From Candidatus Competibacter sp. (GTDB lineage Bacteria > Pseudomonadota > Gammaproteobacteria > Competibacterales > Competibacteraceae): a DNA stretch of 64,000 bases. The notes beneath the pieces were generated by a model. It was not told the DNA's origin, searched no databases, and worked only from the letters and a program-made list of their open reading frames with translations. The stretch's first letter is position 1. Each line of letters begins with the position of its first letter. Location of the stretch: positions 1 to 64,000 of the forward strand of contig JARSSH010000033.1 of assembly GCA_029624815.1 (NCBI GenBank), written 5' to 3'. The position numbers were made by a program, and so were the translations under genes. Positions 18,006 to 27,455 of this stretch are shown piece by piece.

Positions 18006-19196
18006 ATGATCGCTATCCCTTCCCCGCTATTTCCCAGCGCCGATTCACGCCGGCTACGGGTCGGCATCGTCACGGAAACCTATGGCCCCGAGGTCAACGG
18101 GGTGGCCATGACCGTCGGCCGCATGGTCGAGGGCTTGCTCGCGCGCGGCCATTCCGTGCAACTGATCCGGCCGCGCCAGCATCCCCGCGACGATCCCCGC
18201 CGCGACGGATTGTTGGACGTGTGGCCGGTGGCCGGCGCCGCCATCCCGTTCTATCGGGATCTGCGGGTCGGTTTCCCCGCCAGCCGCCTGCTGCTGGAGC
18301 GCTGGCGTCGGACGCCACCGGACGTGGTGCATATCGTGACCGAAGGTCCGCTGGGCGGGTCGGCGCTGGCGGTGGCCCGCCGCCTGCGTCTGCGGGTCTT
18401 TTCCGGCTTTCACACCAATTTTCACGCCTACAGCCGGCACTACGGCATGGGTCTGCTAGCCCGTCCCATCGTCGCCTATCTGCGCCATTTCCATAACCGG
18501 ACCGATTGCACGCTGGTGCCGACCGAGGAATTGGCGGCGGAGCTGCGGACCATGGGCTTTCATCGGCTGCGGGTGTTGGCGCGTGGGGTGGATACCCGGT
18601 TGTTCGATCCGGTGCGCCGCGATCCGGCGCTGCGCCGAAGCTGGGGGGCAAATCAGGCCGATCCGGTGGCGTTGTACGTGGGCCGGCTGGCGGCGGAGAA
18701 AAACCTGCGTCTGGCGTTGACGGCATACCGCGCGCTGCGCGCGATCCGGCCGGCGACACGCTTGGTACTGGTCGGTGACGGCCCTCTGACGGCGCGGCTA
18801 CAAGCCCGCCATCCCGAAATCGTGTTTGCGGGCACGCGCACCGGCGCGGATTTGGCCACGCATTATGCGTCGGCCGATCTCTTTCTATTTCCCAGCCTGA
18901 CCGAGACCTTCGGCAACGTCACTTTGGAAGCGATGGCCAGCGGATTGGCGGTGGTGGCGTTCGACTACGCCGCCGCTCACCGCCATATCGTTCATGGCCA
19001 AAGCGGTCTGCTGGCGCCGCGTGGCGACCAGACCGCCTTCATCGAATCGGCGGGTCATCTGGCCAGCGATCCCACGCTCCGCCGAGCCTTGGGGCAGTCA
19101 GCTCGTCAAGCGGTTTTGGCATTCGATTGGGAACGCATTTGCCAGCAGTTGGAGCGATGGTATCTGGATTCGGCCTACGAGGAGCAAAACCCATGA
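18006..19196 (+). CDS. GT4-family glycosyltransferase
   Basis: A 396-residue GT-B enzyme of the type that adds sugars to lipids or polysaccharides from nucleotide-sugar donors. The N-domain motif VNGVAMTVGRMVEGLLARGH and the C-domain LYVGRLAAEKN and PSLTETFGNVTLEAMASG (E-x7-E donor-site motif) resemble the MgtA/SQD2-like lipid mannosyl- and sulfoquinovosyl-transferase group. It overlaps the following PAP2 phosphatase gene by 4 bp (ATGA). Such a pair fits glycolipid synthesis, with the phosphatase acting on a lipid phosphate (inference). Confidence 0.85.
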   Translation: MIAIPSPLFPSADSRRLRVGIVTETYGPEVNGVAMTVGRMVEGLLARGHSVQLIRPRQHPRDDPRRDGLLDVWPVAGAAIPFYRDLRVGFPASRLLLERWRRTPPDVVHIVTEGPLGGSALAVARRLRLRVFSGFHTNFHAYSRHYGMGLLARPIVAYLRHFHNRTDCTLVPTEELAAELRTMGFHRLRVLARGVDTRLFDPVRRDPALRRSWGANQADPVALYVGRLAAEKNLRLALTAYRALRAIRPATRLVLVGDGPLTARLQARHPEIVFAGTRTGADLATHYASADLFLFPSLTETFGNVTLEAMASGLAVVAFDYAAAHRHIVHGQSGLLAPRGDQTAFIESAGHLASDPTLRRALGQSARQAVLAFDWERICQQLERWYLDSAYEEQNP

Positions 19197-19729
19197 ACAG
19201 AGTCCATGAAGCAATGCCGTTGCGGCGGTTGGCGGAACTGGATCTGGCCTGGTGCCTGCGGTTCAATCGGGCCAGCCGGCGCCGGGGACTGGAACGGCTG
19301 TTCGCCGTGGTCAGCCGCCTGGGTGACGGCGTATTCTGGTACGTCCTGATGCTGATTCTGCTGCTCGGTCTGGGTGAAGCGGCGCTGCCGGTGGTGGCGC
19401 GTATGCTGGCGGCCGGAGCCTTGGCGCTGGCTCTGTACAAGTGGTTGAAATCCCGCACCACTCGCTTGCGGCCCTGCGCCCGCCACGAGCGCATCCGGGC
19501 TTCGGTGGCGCCGCTGGACGAATACAGCTTTCCCTCGGGCCACACCCTGCACGCGGTGTCGTTCAGCATCGTGGCGATTTGCGCCTATCCGGCGCTGGCT
19601 TGGCTGGTGGCGCCGTTTACCGTGCTGGTGGCGCTGTCGCGGGTGGTGCTGGGCTTGCACTATCCCAGCGATGTGCTGGCCGGGGCGGCGCTGGGCGGCG
19701 GACTGGCGGCGCTGGTCTTGCAGTTCTAG
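19193..19729 (+). CDS. PAP2-family membrane lipid phosphatase
   Basis: The start is at the ATG overlapping the glycosyltransferase stop, which gives 178 residues. The three PAP2 motifs are in order: KxxxxxxRP as KSRTTRLRP, PSGH as FPSGHTLHAVS, and SRxxxxxHYxxD as SRVVLGLHYPSDV. Several transmembrane helices surround them, so the active site faces the periplasm. Likely substrates are phosphatidic acid, undecaprenyl pyrophosphate or a phosphoglycolipid; the sequence does not decide. It is translationally coupled to the glycosyltransferase. Confidence 0.88.
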   Translation: MNRVHEAMPLRRLAELDLAWCLRFNRASRRRGLERLFAVVSRLGDGVFWYVLMLILLLGLGEAALPVVARMLAAGALALALYKWLKSRTTRLRPCARHERIRASVAPLDEYSFPSGHTLHAVSFSIVAICAYPALAWLVAPFTVLVALSRVVLGLHYPSDVLAGAALGGGLAALVLQF

Positions 19730-19772
19730 CGAATCCGCCGAGATCATCACGCTGTTAGGGAGCTAGGGCCCG

Positions 19773-20453
19773 TTAGCGTCCCACCCAACCGCCGCACACC
19801 GGGAACACTTGTCCGACAAAGCAATCGGCGGCGCTGCTGCAAAGGTATGCGGCAAACTGCGCATCCTCGCGCGCGGACACCAACCGACCCAGTGGAACTT
19901 CTCGGGCCAATCGTTCCTGGAATCGGGGATTGGCTTGAAGCTCCGGCGGGAAGTACGTCGGATTATCCACGAAGTTTTGCGCGATCGCATTGACCTGAAC
20001 ATGATGTGGCGCAAGCTCCACGCCAACTGCTTGAACATAGGCCAACTGAGCGCCGCGCGCCGCGCTATAGGTGGATGTTCGTTTCATGCCGCGCAAAGCC
20101 GACGCACTGCCGATCACCAGAACCTTTCCCGAGCGCCGGCTCATCATGTTCGGTAACACCGCGCTGACCAGGCGCGGGAGCGGATCCACGAGCGCCGCGA
20201 AAACGCGTCTCCACTCCGACTCCGTGACCTCCATCGCCGGTGTCGTGGGCGCTTTGAGTGCGAGATTGGCGACCAGGACATCGATGGGTCCGGCGTCGCG
20301 AACAATCCGGGCAGCGGTGTTCGGCTCAACAAGGTCGTCGGTGTTGGCAATGATGTCAGCACCTTGTTCGGCGAAAACATCGCAGAGCACGGGCCCCATG
20401 AACTCGGTGGCTTGAGTGATCAGAACGCGCTTGCCAACCAATGCGTTGTGCAT
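19773..20453 (-). CDS. putative halohydrin dehalogenase (SDR-derived)
   Basis: A 226-residue protein with an SDR-like sequence but without the NAD(P)-binding TGxxxGIG turn. In that place is T13-x4-F18-x-G20 (TQATEFMG), the halide-pocket motif T-x4-[F/Y]-x-G of halohydrin dehalogenases. The catalytic set is Ser116, Tyr129 and Arg133, in the exact spacing S-x12-Y-x3-R, with Arg where ordinary SDRs have Lys. QNFVDNPTYFPPE matches the nucleophile-site loop of D/E-type enzymes. Such enzymes convert vicinal haloalcohols to epoxides plus halide. The start is at MHNALVGK; the upstream open frame is not supported. A haloalkane dehalogenase remnant lies 340 bp upstream on the same strand, so the pair may descend from a catabolic cluster. 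Confidence 0.75.
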   Translation of the reverse strand: MHNALVGKRVLITQATEFMGPVLCDVFAEQGADIIANTDDLVEPNTAARIVRDAGPIDVLVANLALKAPTTPAMEVTESEWRRVFAALVDPLPRLVSAVLPNMMSRRSGKVLVIGSASALRGMKRTSTYSAARGAQLAYVQAVGVELAPHHVQVNAIAQNFVDNPTYFPPELQANPRFQERLAREVPLGRLVSAREDAQFAAYLCSSAADCFVGQVFPVCGGWVGR

Positions 20454-20792
20454 GACCCATCTCCGCGCAAATGCAAGACGCGAGTATAGCCTTCGCTGCC
20501 TAGCGAAGCAGTGGGCAATCTCGACCCGCCTCCTTCCTCCCGCCCGTAAACACTGTTCCGGGCATTGCCGTGCCAACTCCACCTCGCAGTCTGAGAATTC
20601 GGCCAAGCATTGTTCGGCGGGTCAGGGAACAGCGGAGAAACCCATCGGTGGTCGCCACACCGATATCGACGCGGGCGACGGTTCGCTCACGCTCCGTCCG
20701 CCTCGTATCGAGGCGGCGGCACGGAACTTCCGCGCGCGGACTGACCGGCGCACTATCCGGGGCGATCGCCGCCGACGCGATACCCATGCCAG
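20454..20792. other. non-coding gap between the two dehalogenase genes
   Basis: No supported reading frame. A perfect 7-bp inverted repeat (CTTCGCT/AGCGAAG, about 20491-20508) lies 40 bp ahead of the halohydrin dehalogenase start and may be the terminator stem of a lost upstream transcript. Confidence 0.4.
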
Positions 20793-21162
20793 TCACTGGC
20801 GGGATGTCTGCTTGAATACGTCGAGCGCCTTGGCCGCGACGCCCTCGCCCCATTCCTGGACGAAATGGCCGGCCTCCTGGACTTCGAGCGGTGGCGGACA
20901 GTCCTTGATCAGCTTGCGCACCTGGCGCATGACGTCAGGCCCCAGGATGGGATCCTGCACGCCGATGGCCATGAAGCTGGGGCCGTTCCATTCATGGCGC
21001 CACCAGTCCCGTGCGCGCCGGGCAATCGCGGCGCCGTCCGCATCGGGATGGTCTGGCACGATGTCGGGGAAACGGCGAACGCCGGCTTTATAGCGCTGAT
21101 CGGGAAACGGCGCGGCATACGCGGCGTACTCATCCGCCGTGAGATGGGGACAGGTGCGTTCC
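20793..21162 (-). pseudogene. haloalkane dehalogenase, C-terminal remnant
   Basis: About 120 codons remain of an alpha/beta-hydrolase. LTADEYAAYAAPFPD, YKAGVRRFPDIVP, the acid loop AIGVQDPILGPDVM and the catalytic His region EAGHFVQEWGEGVAAKA are typical of the cap and C-terminus of DhlA/DhmA-type haloalkane dehalogenases, which hydrolyse haloalkanes to alcohols. The N-terminal half with the nucleophile Asp and oxyanion residues is absent. Similarity begins right after position 21162, where the right end of an IS605-type element starts. This points to disruption by insertion plus deletion. Any protein made would be inactive. Confidence 0.75.
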
Positions 21163-21326
21163 TTGACATCCTCCTCGCCCTGAAGGACGGGGATTCCTGA
21201 CTTCACAATCAGGGTTTTCTGCTTCGACGAGGTTGCCCATGGGAGTACCGAGCCTGGTTTTCGCAATTCCCCCCGGAGGGGGTTTTACGAGTGTTCCGCA
21301 CTCAACCGCATACCCCCACAGGTCTG
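21163..21326 (-). mobile_element. IS200/IS605-family right end (TnpB 3' end / omega-RNA region), remnant
   Basis: On the minus strand the tract ends with a CCCCGTCCTTCAGGG hairpin and GAGGATGTCAA. This is the characteristic 3' end of IS605/IS1341-type elements, in which the tnpB tail overlaps the omega-RNA scaffold and right end. The frame upstream (AVECGTLVKPP, TRLGTPMGNLVEAE) resembles degenerate TnpB C-terminal tails. It directly adjoins the haloalkane dehalogenase remnant. No tnpA or catalytic part of tnpB is present. Confidence 0.6.
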
Positions 21327-21482
21327 ATACCAATTCCCGGTAAGTTTTATATTTCCCGCGTAGGGCGGGTTAGCGCAGCGTAACCCGCCGAAGTCACAAT
21401 CAAATCGGCGGGTTACGGGCCGACGCCCTAACCCGCCCTACCCCTCTGAATCATAAAATCTATTGAGAAACGGTATGACACT
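21327..21482. repeat. REP/MITE-like palindromic element nested in the IS605 remnant
   Basis: Two pairs of perfect arms (GTAGGGCGGGTTAG at 21360-21373 with 21428-21441; GTAACCCGCCGA at 21380-21391 with 21405-21416) and imperfect outer arms (TCTGATACC... and ...GGTATGAC) make a palindrome of about 150 bp. The GTAGGGCGGGTTAG...TAACCCGCC type is a widespread dispersed repeat. It separates the two parts of the TnpB tail, so it inserted after the insertion sequence did. Confidence 0.75.
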
Positions 21483-21640
21483 TCTCCACGGACTTCACGT
21501 CCCGCCAGCCCGGCGGTAGGTCTTCAGGAGACAGGCGTGATGCTACCGAAAAGAGCAGCGCTTCAACAGTCCCCCTGCCCGGATCTGCCTGGTTTTCGGC
21601 ATCCTACAGATCGTTCTTACAGCCCCCTCCCTTTCTTCAA
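21483..21640 (-). mobile_element. IS605-type tnpB C-terminal remnant, distal part
   Basis: On the minus strand one frame reads ASRLSPEDLPPGWRDVKSVE, a stretch resembling the low-complexity C-terminal tail of IS1341/TnpB transposases (DVKPVE). It runs into the palindromic element; the remaining tail and right end continue beyond it at 21163-21326. Upstream (towards 21720) no transposase similarity is recognisable. Confidence 0.4.
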
Positions 21641-21719
21641 ATCGAACGACAGATATGAGGATAAGAAGCCATCTTGGAAAAGACCATCTTTTCATGGGCT
21701 TGACAGCTTCGCAAATTCC

Positions 21720-21872
21720 TTAACCATGCACCAACGCCGTCATGTAGCGAACGATCGCCCATTGCTCGGCGCTGTAGGCGTGTTGTCCGACCTTGGCATC
21801 GATCACGGCGAAGGACTCGTGCTCGATGGCCTGACCGGCGGCGGTCAGTTGCTCGGTGACGGCATTGTTCAT
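21720..21872 (-). pseudogene. cobH: precorrin-8X methylmutase, N-terminal fragment
   Basis: Fifty residues with IEHESFAVIDAKVGQHAYS and EQWAIVRYMTALVHG, the start of CobH/CbiC, the enzyme that moves a methyl group from C-11 to C-12 in cobalamin synthesis. Full-length proteins are around 210 residues; this frame stops where insertion-sequence debris begins. The start overlaps the 3' end region of cbiX, the natural operon order. The gene is broken and the protein inactive. Confidence 0.75.
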
Positions 21873-21879
21873 GGTCGGC

Positions 21880-22797
21880 TCAGGGATGATGGTGGAGGTG
21901 ACCACCGCCGCCGCCATGAATCGGCGCAGGTGACGTGGCAGGGCGATGAGTGTCATGCGCGGGGCCGTGCTCCGGATCATGGCCATGGGAGTGGACGCGC
22001 TCGGCGGCGGTTTGCCGGAAGGCGCGGCCATCGCGATCGAGCAGCGCGTCGTCGGCCGCCGCCGTGGCGCGCTCGTCGAGCAACGCGAACAAGCTCTCGT
22101 CGCAACCGAAGTAGGAACCAAGCGCGAAACTCACTTGGGGATAGGCCTGTTTCAAGCGCGTCATTTGTTCACCGATGCGCTCGATCAGCACGCCCGTGAA
22201 TAAATAGATCGGTTGCACCAGAATTTGACTCATGCCAAGACGGACCTGTCGTTGCACCACCGATTCCAGACGTGGATGAGCGATGTCGGTAAAGGCAATG
22301 TCCGCCAGATCGTGCTCGCTGGCCTCGTACACCCAACGAGCGAGGCGCGCCATGTCGCCGTTGGTGCTGGGGTCGGAAGAGCCGCGCCCCAGCAGGATTA
22401 CTCCGGTGGTGCGCGGGTCGGGCATGGCCATCTCGCGCATCAAACCGTCGAGTCGGCGCATGACGATGGCGAAGATGTCACAGCCCAAGCCAAGGTGCGG
22501 CGCACAAGCGAATTCGATCGTCGGATGGCGTGCGCGGGCAGCGGCGACGGCGGCCGGAATATCCCTCTTCACGTGACCGGCGGTGTTAAGGATGAGCGGC
22601 AACACGATCACGCGCCGGCCATGGGCGGCGGCGCGGTCGAGCCCCGCTTCGAGCAGTACCTCGGCTAATTCGATGAAGCAAACCTCGATGCTCCAGTCCG
22701 GGTGGCGTTGTCGCCAGAGTTGGACGAACGTTTCGACCTGGTCGTTGCTACCGGGGCGGCGCGAGCCGTGGCCGACGAGCAGCAGGGTGTCATTCAT
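21880..22797 (-). CDS. cbiX: sirohydrochlorin cobaltochelatase CbiX, long form
   Basis: The start is at MNDTLLLVGHG; the open frame upstream is out of register with the family. The 305-residue protein contains two CbiX-type chelatase modules (first opening LLLVGHGSRRPGSNDQ, second VILLGRGSSDPSTNGDM) and a His-rich tail (SHGHDPEHGPAHDTH, then GGGGGHLHHHP) typical of long CbiX. It inserts Co2+ into sirohydrochlorin in the early, anaerobic-type cobalamin route. The next operon gene, cobH, is broken, so its present role is uncertain. The preceding frame overlaps its ATG as ATGA. Confidence 0.88.
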   Translation of the reverse strand: MNDTLLLVGHGSRRPGSNDQVETFVQLWRQRHPDWSIEVCFIELAEVLLEAGLDRAAAHGRRVIVLPLILNTAGHVKRDIPAAVAAARARHPTIEFACAPHLGLGCDIFAIVMRRLDGLMREMAMPDPRTTGVILLGRGSSDPSTNGDMARLARWVYEASEHDLADIAFTDIAHPRLESVVQRQVRLGMSQILVQPIYLFTGVLIERIGEQMTRLKQAYPQVSFALGSYFGCDESLFALLDERATAAADDALLDRDGRAFRQTAAERVHSHGHDPEHGPAHDTHRPATSPAPIHGGGGGHLHHHP

Positions 22798-22985
22798 GGC
22801 TGGAGGCTCCGGGGGAGCGGATGGTTGCCCGGCGGAAGCAAATGCGCAAAAGCCGGGTCGTGGAGTTTGGAACGGGCAAGGCTGGAGCCGTTGTGCGCGC
22901 CCAAGGCTGGGCTGACGACGATCGTGGCCTGGACGCCGACCTTCTCGGCCTGGCGTTCGCGCTTGGGTGGTCCTGCACAAGTAGT
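22796..22985 (-). pseudogene. possible C-terminal remnant of a gene upstream of cbiX
   Basis: A minus-strand frame with native-looking composition (VGVQATIVVSPALGAHNG, then HDPAFAHLLPPGNHPLP) ends in a TGA that overlaps the cbiX ATG as ATGA, the hallmark of an operon partner. It has no start: coding character is lost at about 22985, where an AT-rich tract begins. Not assigned to a family. Confidence 0.35.
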
Positions 22986-23355
22986 GATATATAAATCAAT
23001 TTATTACGTAGGATCAAGCATGATGAGGTATCCGGCGCAAAATAGGACTTCTGGCGGCTCGCCTTGTGATCAATCAAGCACATGGAAAAGATTTTGCCTC
23101 AGATATTTCTCCACTACTTGCAAAGTATAAATAAATAAAATCAATATGTTATTGGTAAATGCTTGTGCAGGGCCACCCCCGTGACACCCCCGGCCACGGT
23201 CGCCATGAGACGGTTCGCGATGGAACCCGAAGCCCCACGCCCGCACGACCGGCACGACCGGTGAAGAGGTTTTTTCGGATTGGCGTCCCTGGCTTCCGAT
23301 GCCGTACCGCATTTCAACAGGCAAGCCTTGGAATCGGAACCGCTGGCGTTCGCTA
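22986..23355. other. AT-rich gap and unassigned sequence
   Basis: 22986-23160 is strikingly AT-rich for this genome and has no reading frame of note. 23160-23355 is GC-rich again; a minus-strand frame there (SIANRLMATVAGGVTGVAL) has some coding character but no recognisable family. The composition break fits an old insertion or deletion junction. Confidence 0.4.
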
Positions 23356-24195
23356 TTAGCCTACGGCCCAAGAAATTGTCAGCCTCATCAACATAAACAT
23401 TGCCACCGCCACGATCATCCCGGCGAACAGCTTTTGCAGGATTGGACCGGCGATGCGTTTACCTACCGCGATACCCAGCGCCATGCCGGTCAGGCCACCC
23501 AGCACGAAGCCAACCGTGATCCCGATATCCAGCCGGTGACCGGCGACGATATGGGACAGCAAGCCGATGACGCTGATGATGGCGATCACCCACAGCGAGG
23601 TGGCGACCGCCCGCCGCATCGGCAGCGAGGCGATCAACACCAGCGCTGGCACGATCAGGAAGCCACCACCGACGCCGAACAGCCCGGACAGCAGGCCGGT
23701 TGCGGAACCGGTCGCCGCCAGTCGCACCGCGCAGCGCGAGGTGAATTGCAACTGGCCGCCAGGATCGTAGCGGCAGGCGGGTCCGACGGCATCGCCGTTC
23801 GGATTGGGGTTCGCGCGAACGATGCGGGTTTCCTCCGGCCGGCGGTTGGCCTGCCGCCACATGCGGAACGCCACCGCCAGCATCAGCAGGGCAAAACCGG
23901 CCAACAGCACCGTTTCGGGGAACCTTGGGCTCAACCAGGCGCCCAGCGGTGCGCCGACGATTCCGGACAGGCCGAAGATGAGCGCGGTGCGCAATTCGGC
24001 CTCGCCATCGCGCAGCCGGGCCAGTCCGCCGCCCAGCGCGGTCGCGCCGACCGCCGCCAGCGAGATCGCCACCGCCGCGTGCGCCGGCGCCTGCATGCCG
24101 TACACCAGCAACGGCACGGCAAGCACGGAACCACCGCCGCCGGTCAGGCCCAGGGAAAAGCCGACGATCAGACCAAAAAGCAGGCTGGGAGTCAT
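23356..24195 (-). CDS. TauE/SafE-family sulfite/sulfonate exporter-like permease
   Basis: A 279-residue protein with about eight transmembrane helices and the duplicated TauE/SafE signature: LIVGFSLGLTGGGGSVLAVP at the N-terminus and LLSGLFGVGGGFLIVPAL at the middle. Members move sulfite, sulfonates or other anions across the inner membrane; the substrate cannot be read from sequence. It stands alone, with its start about 100 bp downstream of the icd stop on the same strand. Confidence 0.85.
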   Translation of the reverse strand: MTPSLLFGLIVGFSLGLTGGGGSVLAVPLLVYGMQAPAHAAVAISLAAVGATALGGGLARLRDGEAELRTALIFGLSGIVGAPLGAWLSPRFPETVLLAGFALLMLAVAFRMWRQANRRPEETRIVRANPNPNGDAVGPACRYDPGGQLQFTSRCAVRLAATGSATGLLSGLFGVGGGFLIVPALVLIASLPMRRAVATSLWVIAIISVIGLLSHIVAGHRLDIGITVGFVLGGLTGMALGIAVGKRIAGPILQKLFAGMIVAVAMFMLMRLTISWAVG

Positions 24196-24330
24196 GCGTG
24201 CGCTGAAGGAACAGGGGCAGGGACCGGCATCGCGCCGTTCCCAATATCCAAATGAAAACGGCGCTCGCGCCCGACCCGTGGATCGTGGCGCGAGCGCCGC
24301 CGTTGGTTCCGGCGTGTCGGCCGGCCGCGA

Positions 24331-26094
<1,764 letters not shown>

Positions 26095-26274
26095 GAGCCC
26101 TCCTTCTCGTTTTGGTTGCCACCGAGGTGTTGAACGCTGGGGTGCGCGGCGGCCCGCTCGGGGCACGCCGGAGGCGCGAAAAAACGCGCATAAGCTACAC
26201 GCAATCGGGATTTATGTCCATGACGGTCCGGAGCGGCGCCCGCCCGGCCACCGGCTGCCGCGAGTGCTATCGCC

Positions 26275-27204
26275 ATGACCTTGAACGAACTGCGCTACAT
26301 CGTCGCGGTTGCCCGCGAACGGCATTTCGGCCACGCCGCCGAATCCTGCCACATCAGCCAGCCCACGCTGAGCGTGGCGGTGCGTAAGCTGGAGGACGAA
26401 TTGGGCGTGACCCTGTTCGAACGCGGCCCCGGCGAAATGACGGTGACTCCCATCGGCCGGCGCATCGTCGAACAGGCCCAGCGAGTGCTGGAGGAAACCG
26501 CCGTCATCAGACAGCTCGCCAGCCAGGGCCAGGACGAGCTGGCCGGGATGCTGCGCCTGGGGATTATCTACACCATCGGCCCGTACCTGCTGCCGCACCT
26601 GATCCCGCGGCTGCATCGCCGCGCGCCCAATATGCCCCTGCAAATCGAGGAGAGCTACACGGCGCTGCTGGGCGAGCGGCTCAAGGCCGGCGATCTGGAC
26701 GTACTGATCCTGTCGCTGCCGTTCGACGAGCCGGGGGTGGCGACGCAAGCGGTGTACGAGGAACCGTTCGTGGTGCTGATGCCGCTCGGTCACCCGCTGG
26801 AGGAAGCGACTCGGATCGATGCCGCCACCCTGGCCCGGCAAGATCTGCTGCTGCTGGGGCCCGGCCACTGTTTCCGCGACCAGGTGTTGCGGTTTTGCCC
26901 GGAGTGCAACCGACTGAGCGTAACCTCGGACAACATGCAAAGAACCCTGGAGGGCAGCTCGCTGGAAACCATCCGGCTGATGGTGGCCACCGGGATCGGC
27001 GTCACGGTGCTGCCCTACACCTCGGTCAGCGGCTACGCCTATCCCAGCGACCTACTTAGCGTCCGGCCGTTCGAGACCCCGGCGCCAACCCGGGTGGTGG
27101 CCCTGGCCTGGCGCAAGAGCTTCCCGCGCCAGCGCGTGATTGCCTTGTTGGCCGAGGCCATCCGCGCCTGCCCGCTGGGCGAGGCGGTGCAGTTGCTGGA
27201 ATGA
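26275..27204 (+). CDS. oxyR: OxyR, peroxide-sensing LysR-type regulator
   Basis: A 309-residue LysR-family protein with an N-terminal winged HTH (ESCHISQPTLSVAVRKLEDELG) and a periplasmic-binding-like sensor. Cys199 (GHCFRDQ) and Cys208 (RFCPEC) sit at the same numbers as the redox pair of E. coli OxyR, which forms a disulfide on H2O2 exposure. A third Cys211 is also present. It is divergent from icd across 180 bp. Usual targets (ahpC, katG) are not in the window. Confidence 0.93.
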   Translation: MTLNELRYIVAVARERHFGHAAESCHISQPTLSVAVRKLEDELGVTLFERGPGEMTVTPIGRRIVEQAQRVLEETAVIRQLASQGQDELAGMLRLGIIYTIGPYLLPHLIPRLHRRAPNMPLQIEESYTALLGERLKAGDLDVLILSLPFDEPGVATQAVYEEPFVVLMPLGHPLEEATRIDAATLARQDLLLLGPGHCFRDQVLRFCPECNRLSVTSDNMQRTLEGSSLETIRLMVATGIGVTVLPYTSVSGYAYPSDLLSVRPFETPAPTRVVALAWRKSFPRQRVIALLAEAIRACPLGEAVQLLE

Positions 27205-27267
27205 AGAGACAGCGGAGAGAACGATTTTATCTTCTGAATTATTTCATTGATTCTCATAATCAATATA

Positions 27268-27281
27268 CCCGCGTTCGCGGG
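27268..27281. terminator. short GC hairpin after oxyR
   Basis: Perfect CCCGCG-TT-CGCGGG hairpin within the 250-bp oxyR-ftsY gap; lacks a T tract. The flanking 27220-27265 is AT-rich. A weak candidate for the end of the oxyR transcript. Confidence 0.35.
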
Positions 27282-27455
27282 CCTTCCCGCGTTCGAGGCG
27301 TCACTGCCATCACGCCGATATCCGTTGGTTTGAGGCCAAAACCGCCGCCTTCCGACCCACTGGCATATTTACCCCATCATGCTTTACGTCTTGCTGGCAA
27401 GCGCATAACCAGCTCGCGGCTACAACCGCACTCACTTTTCCCTTGGACCCTGCTC

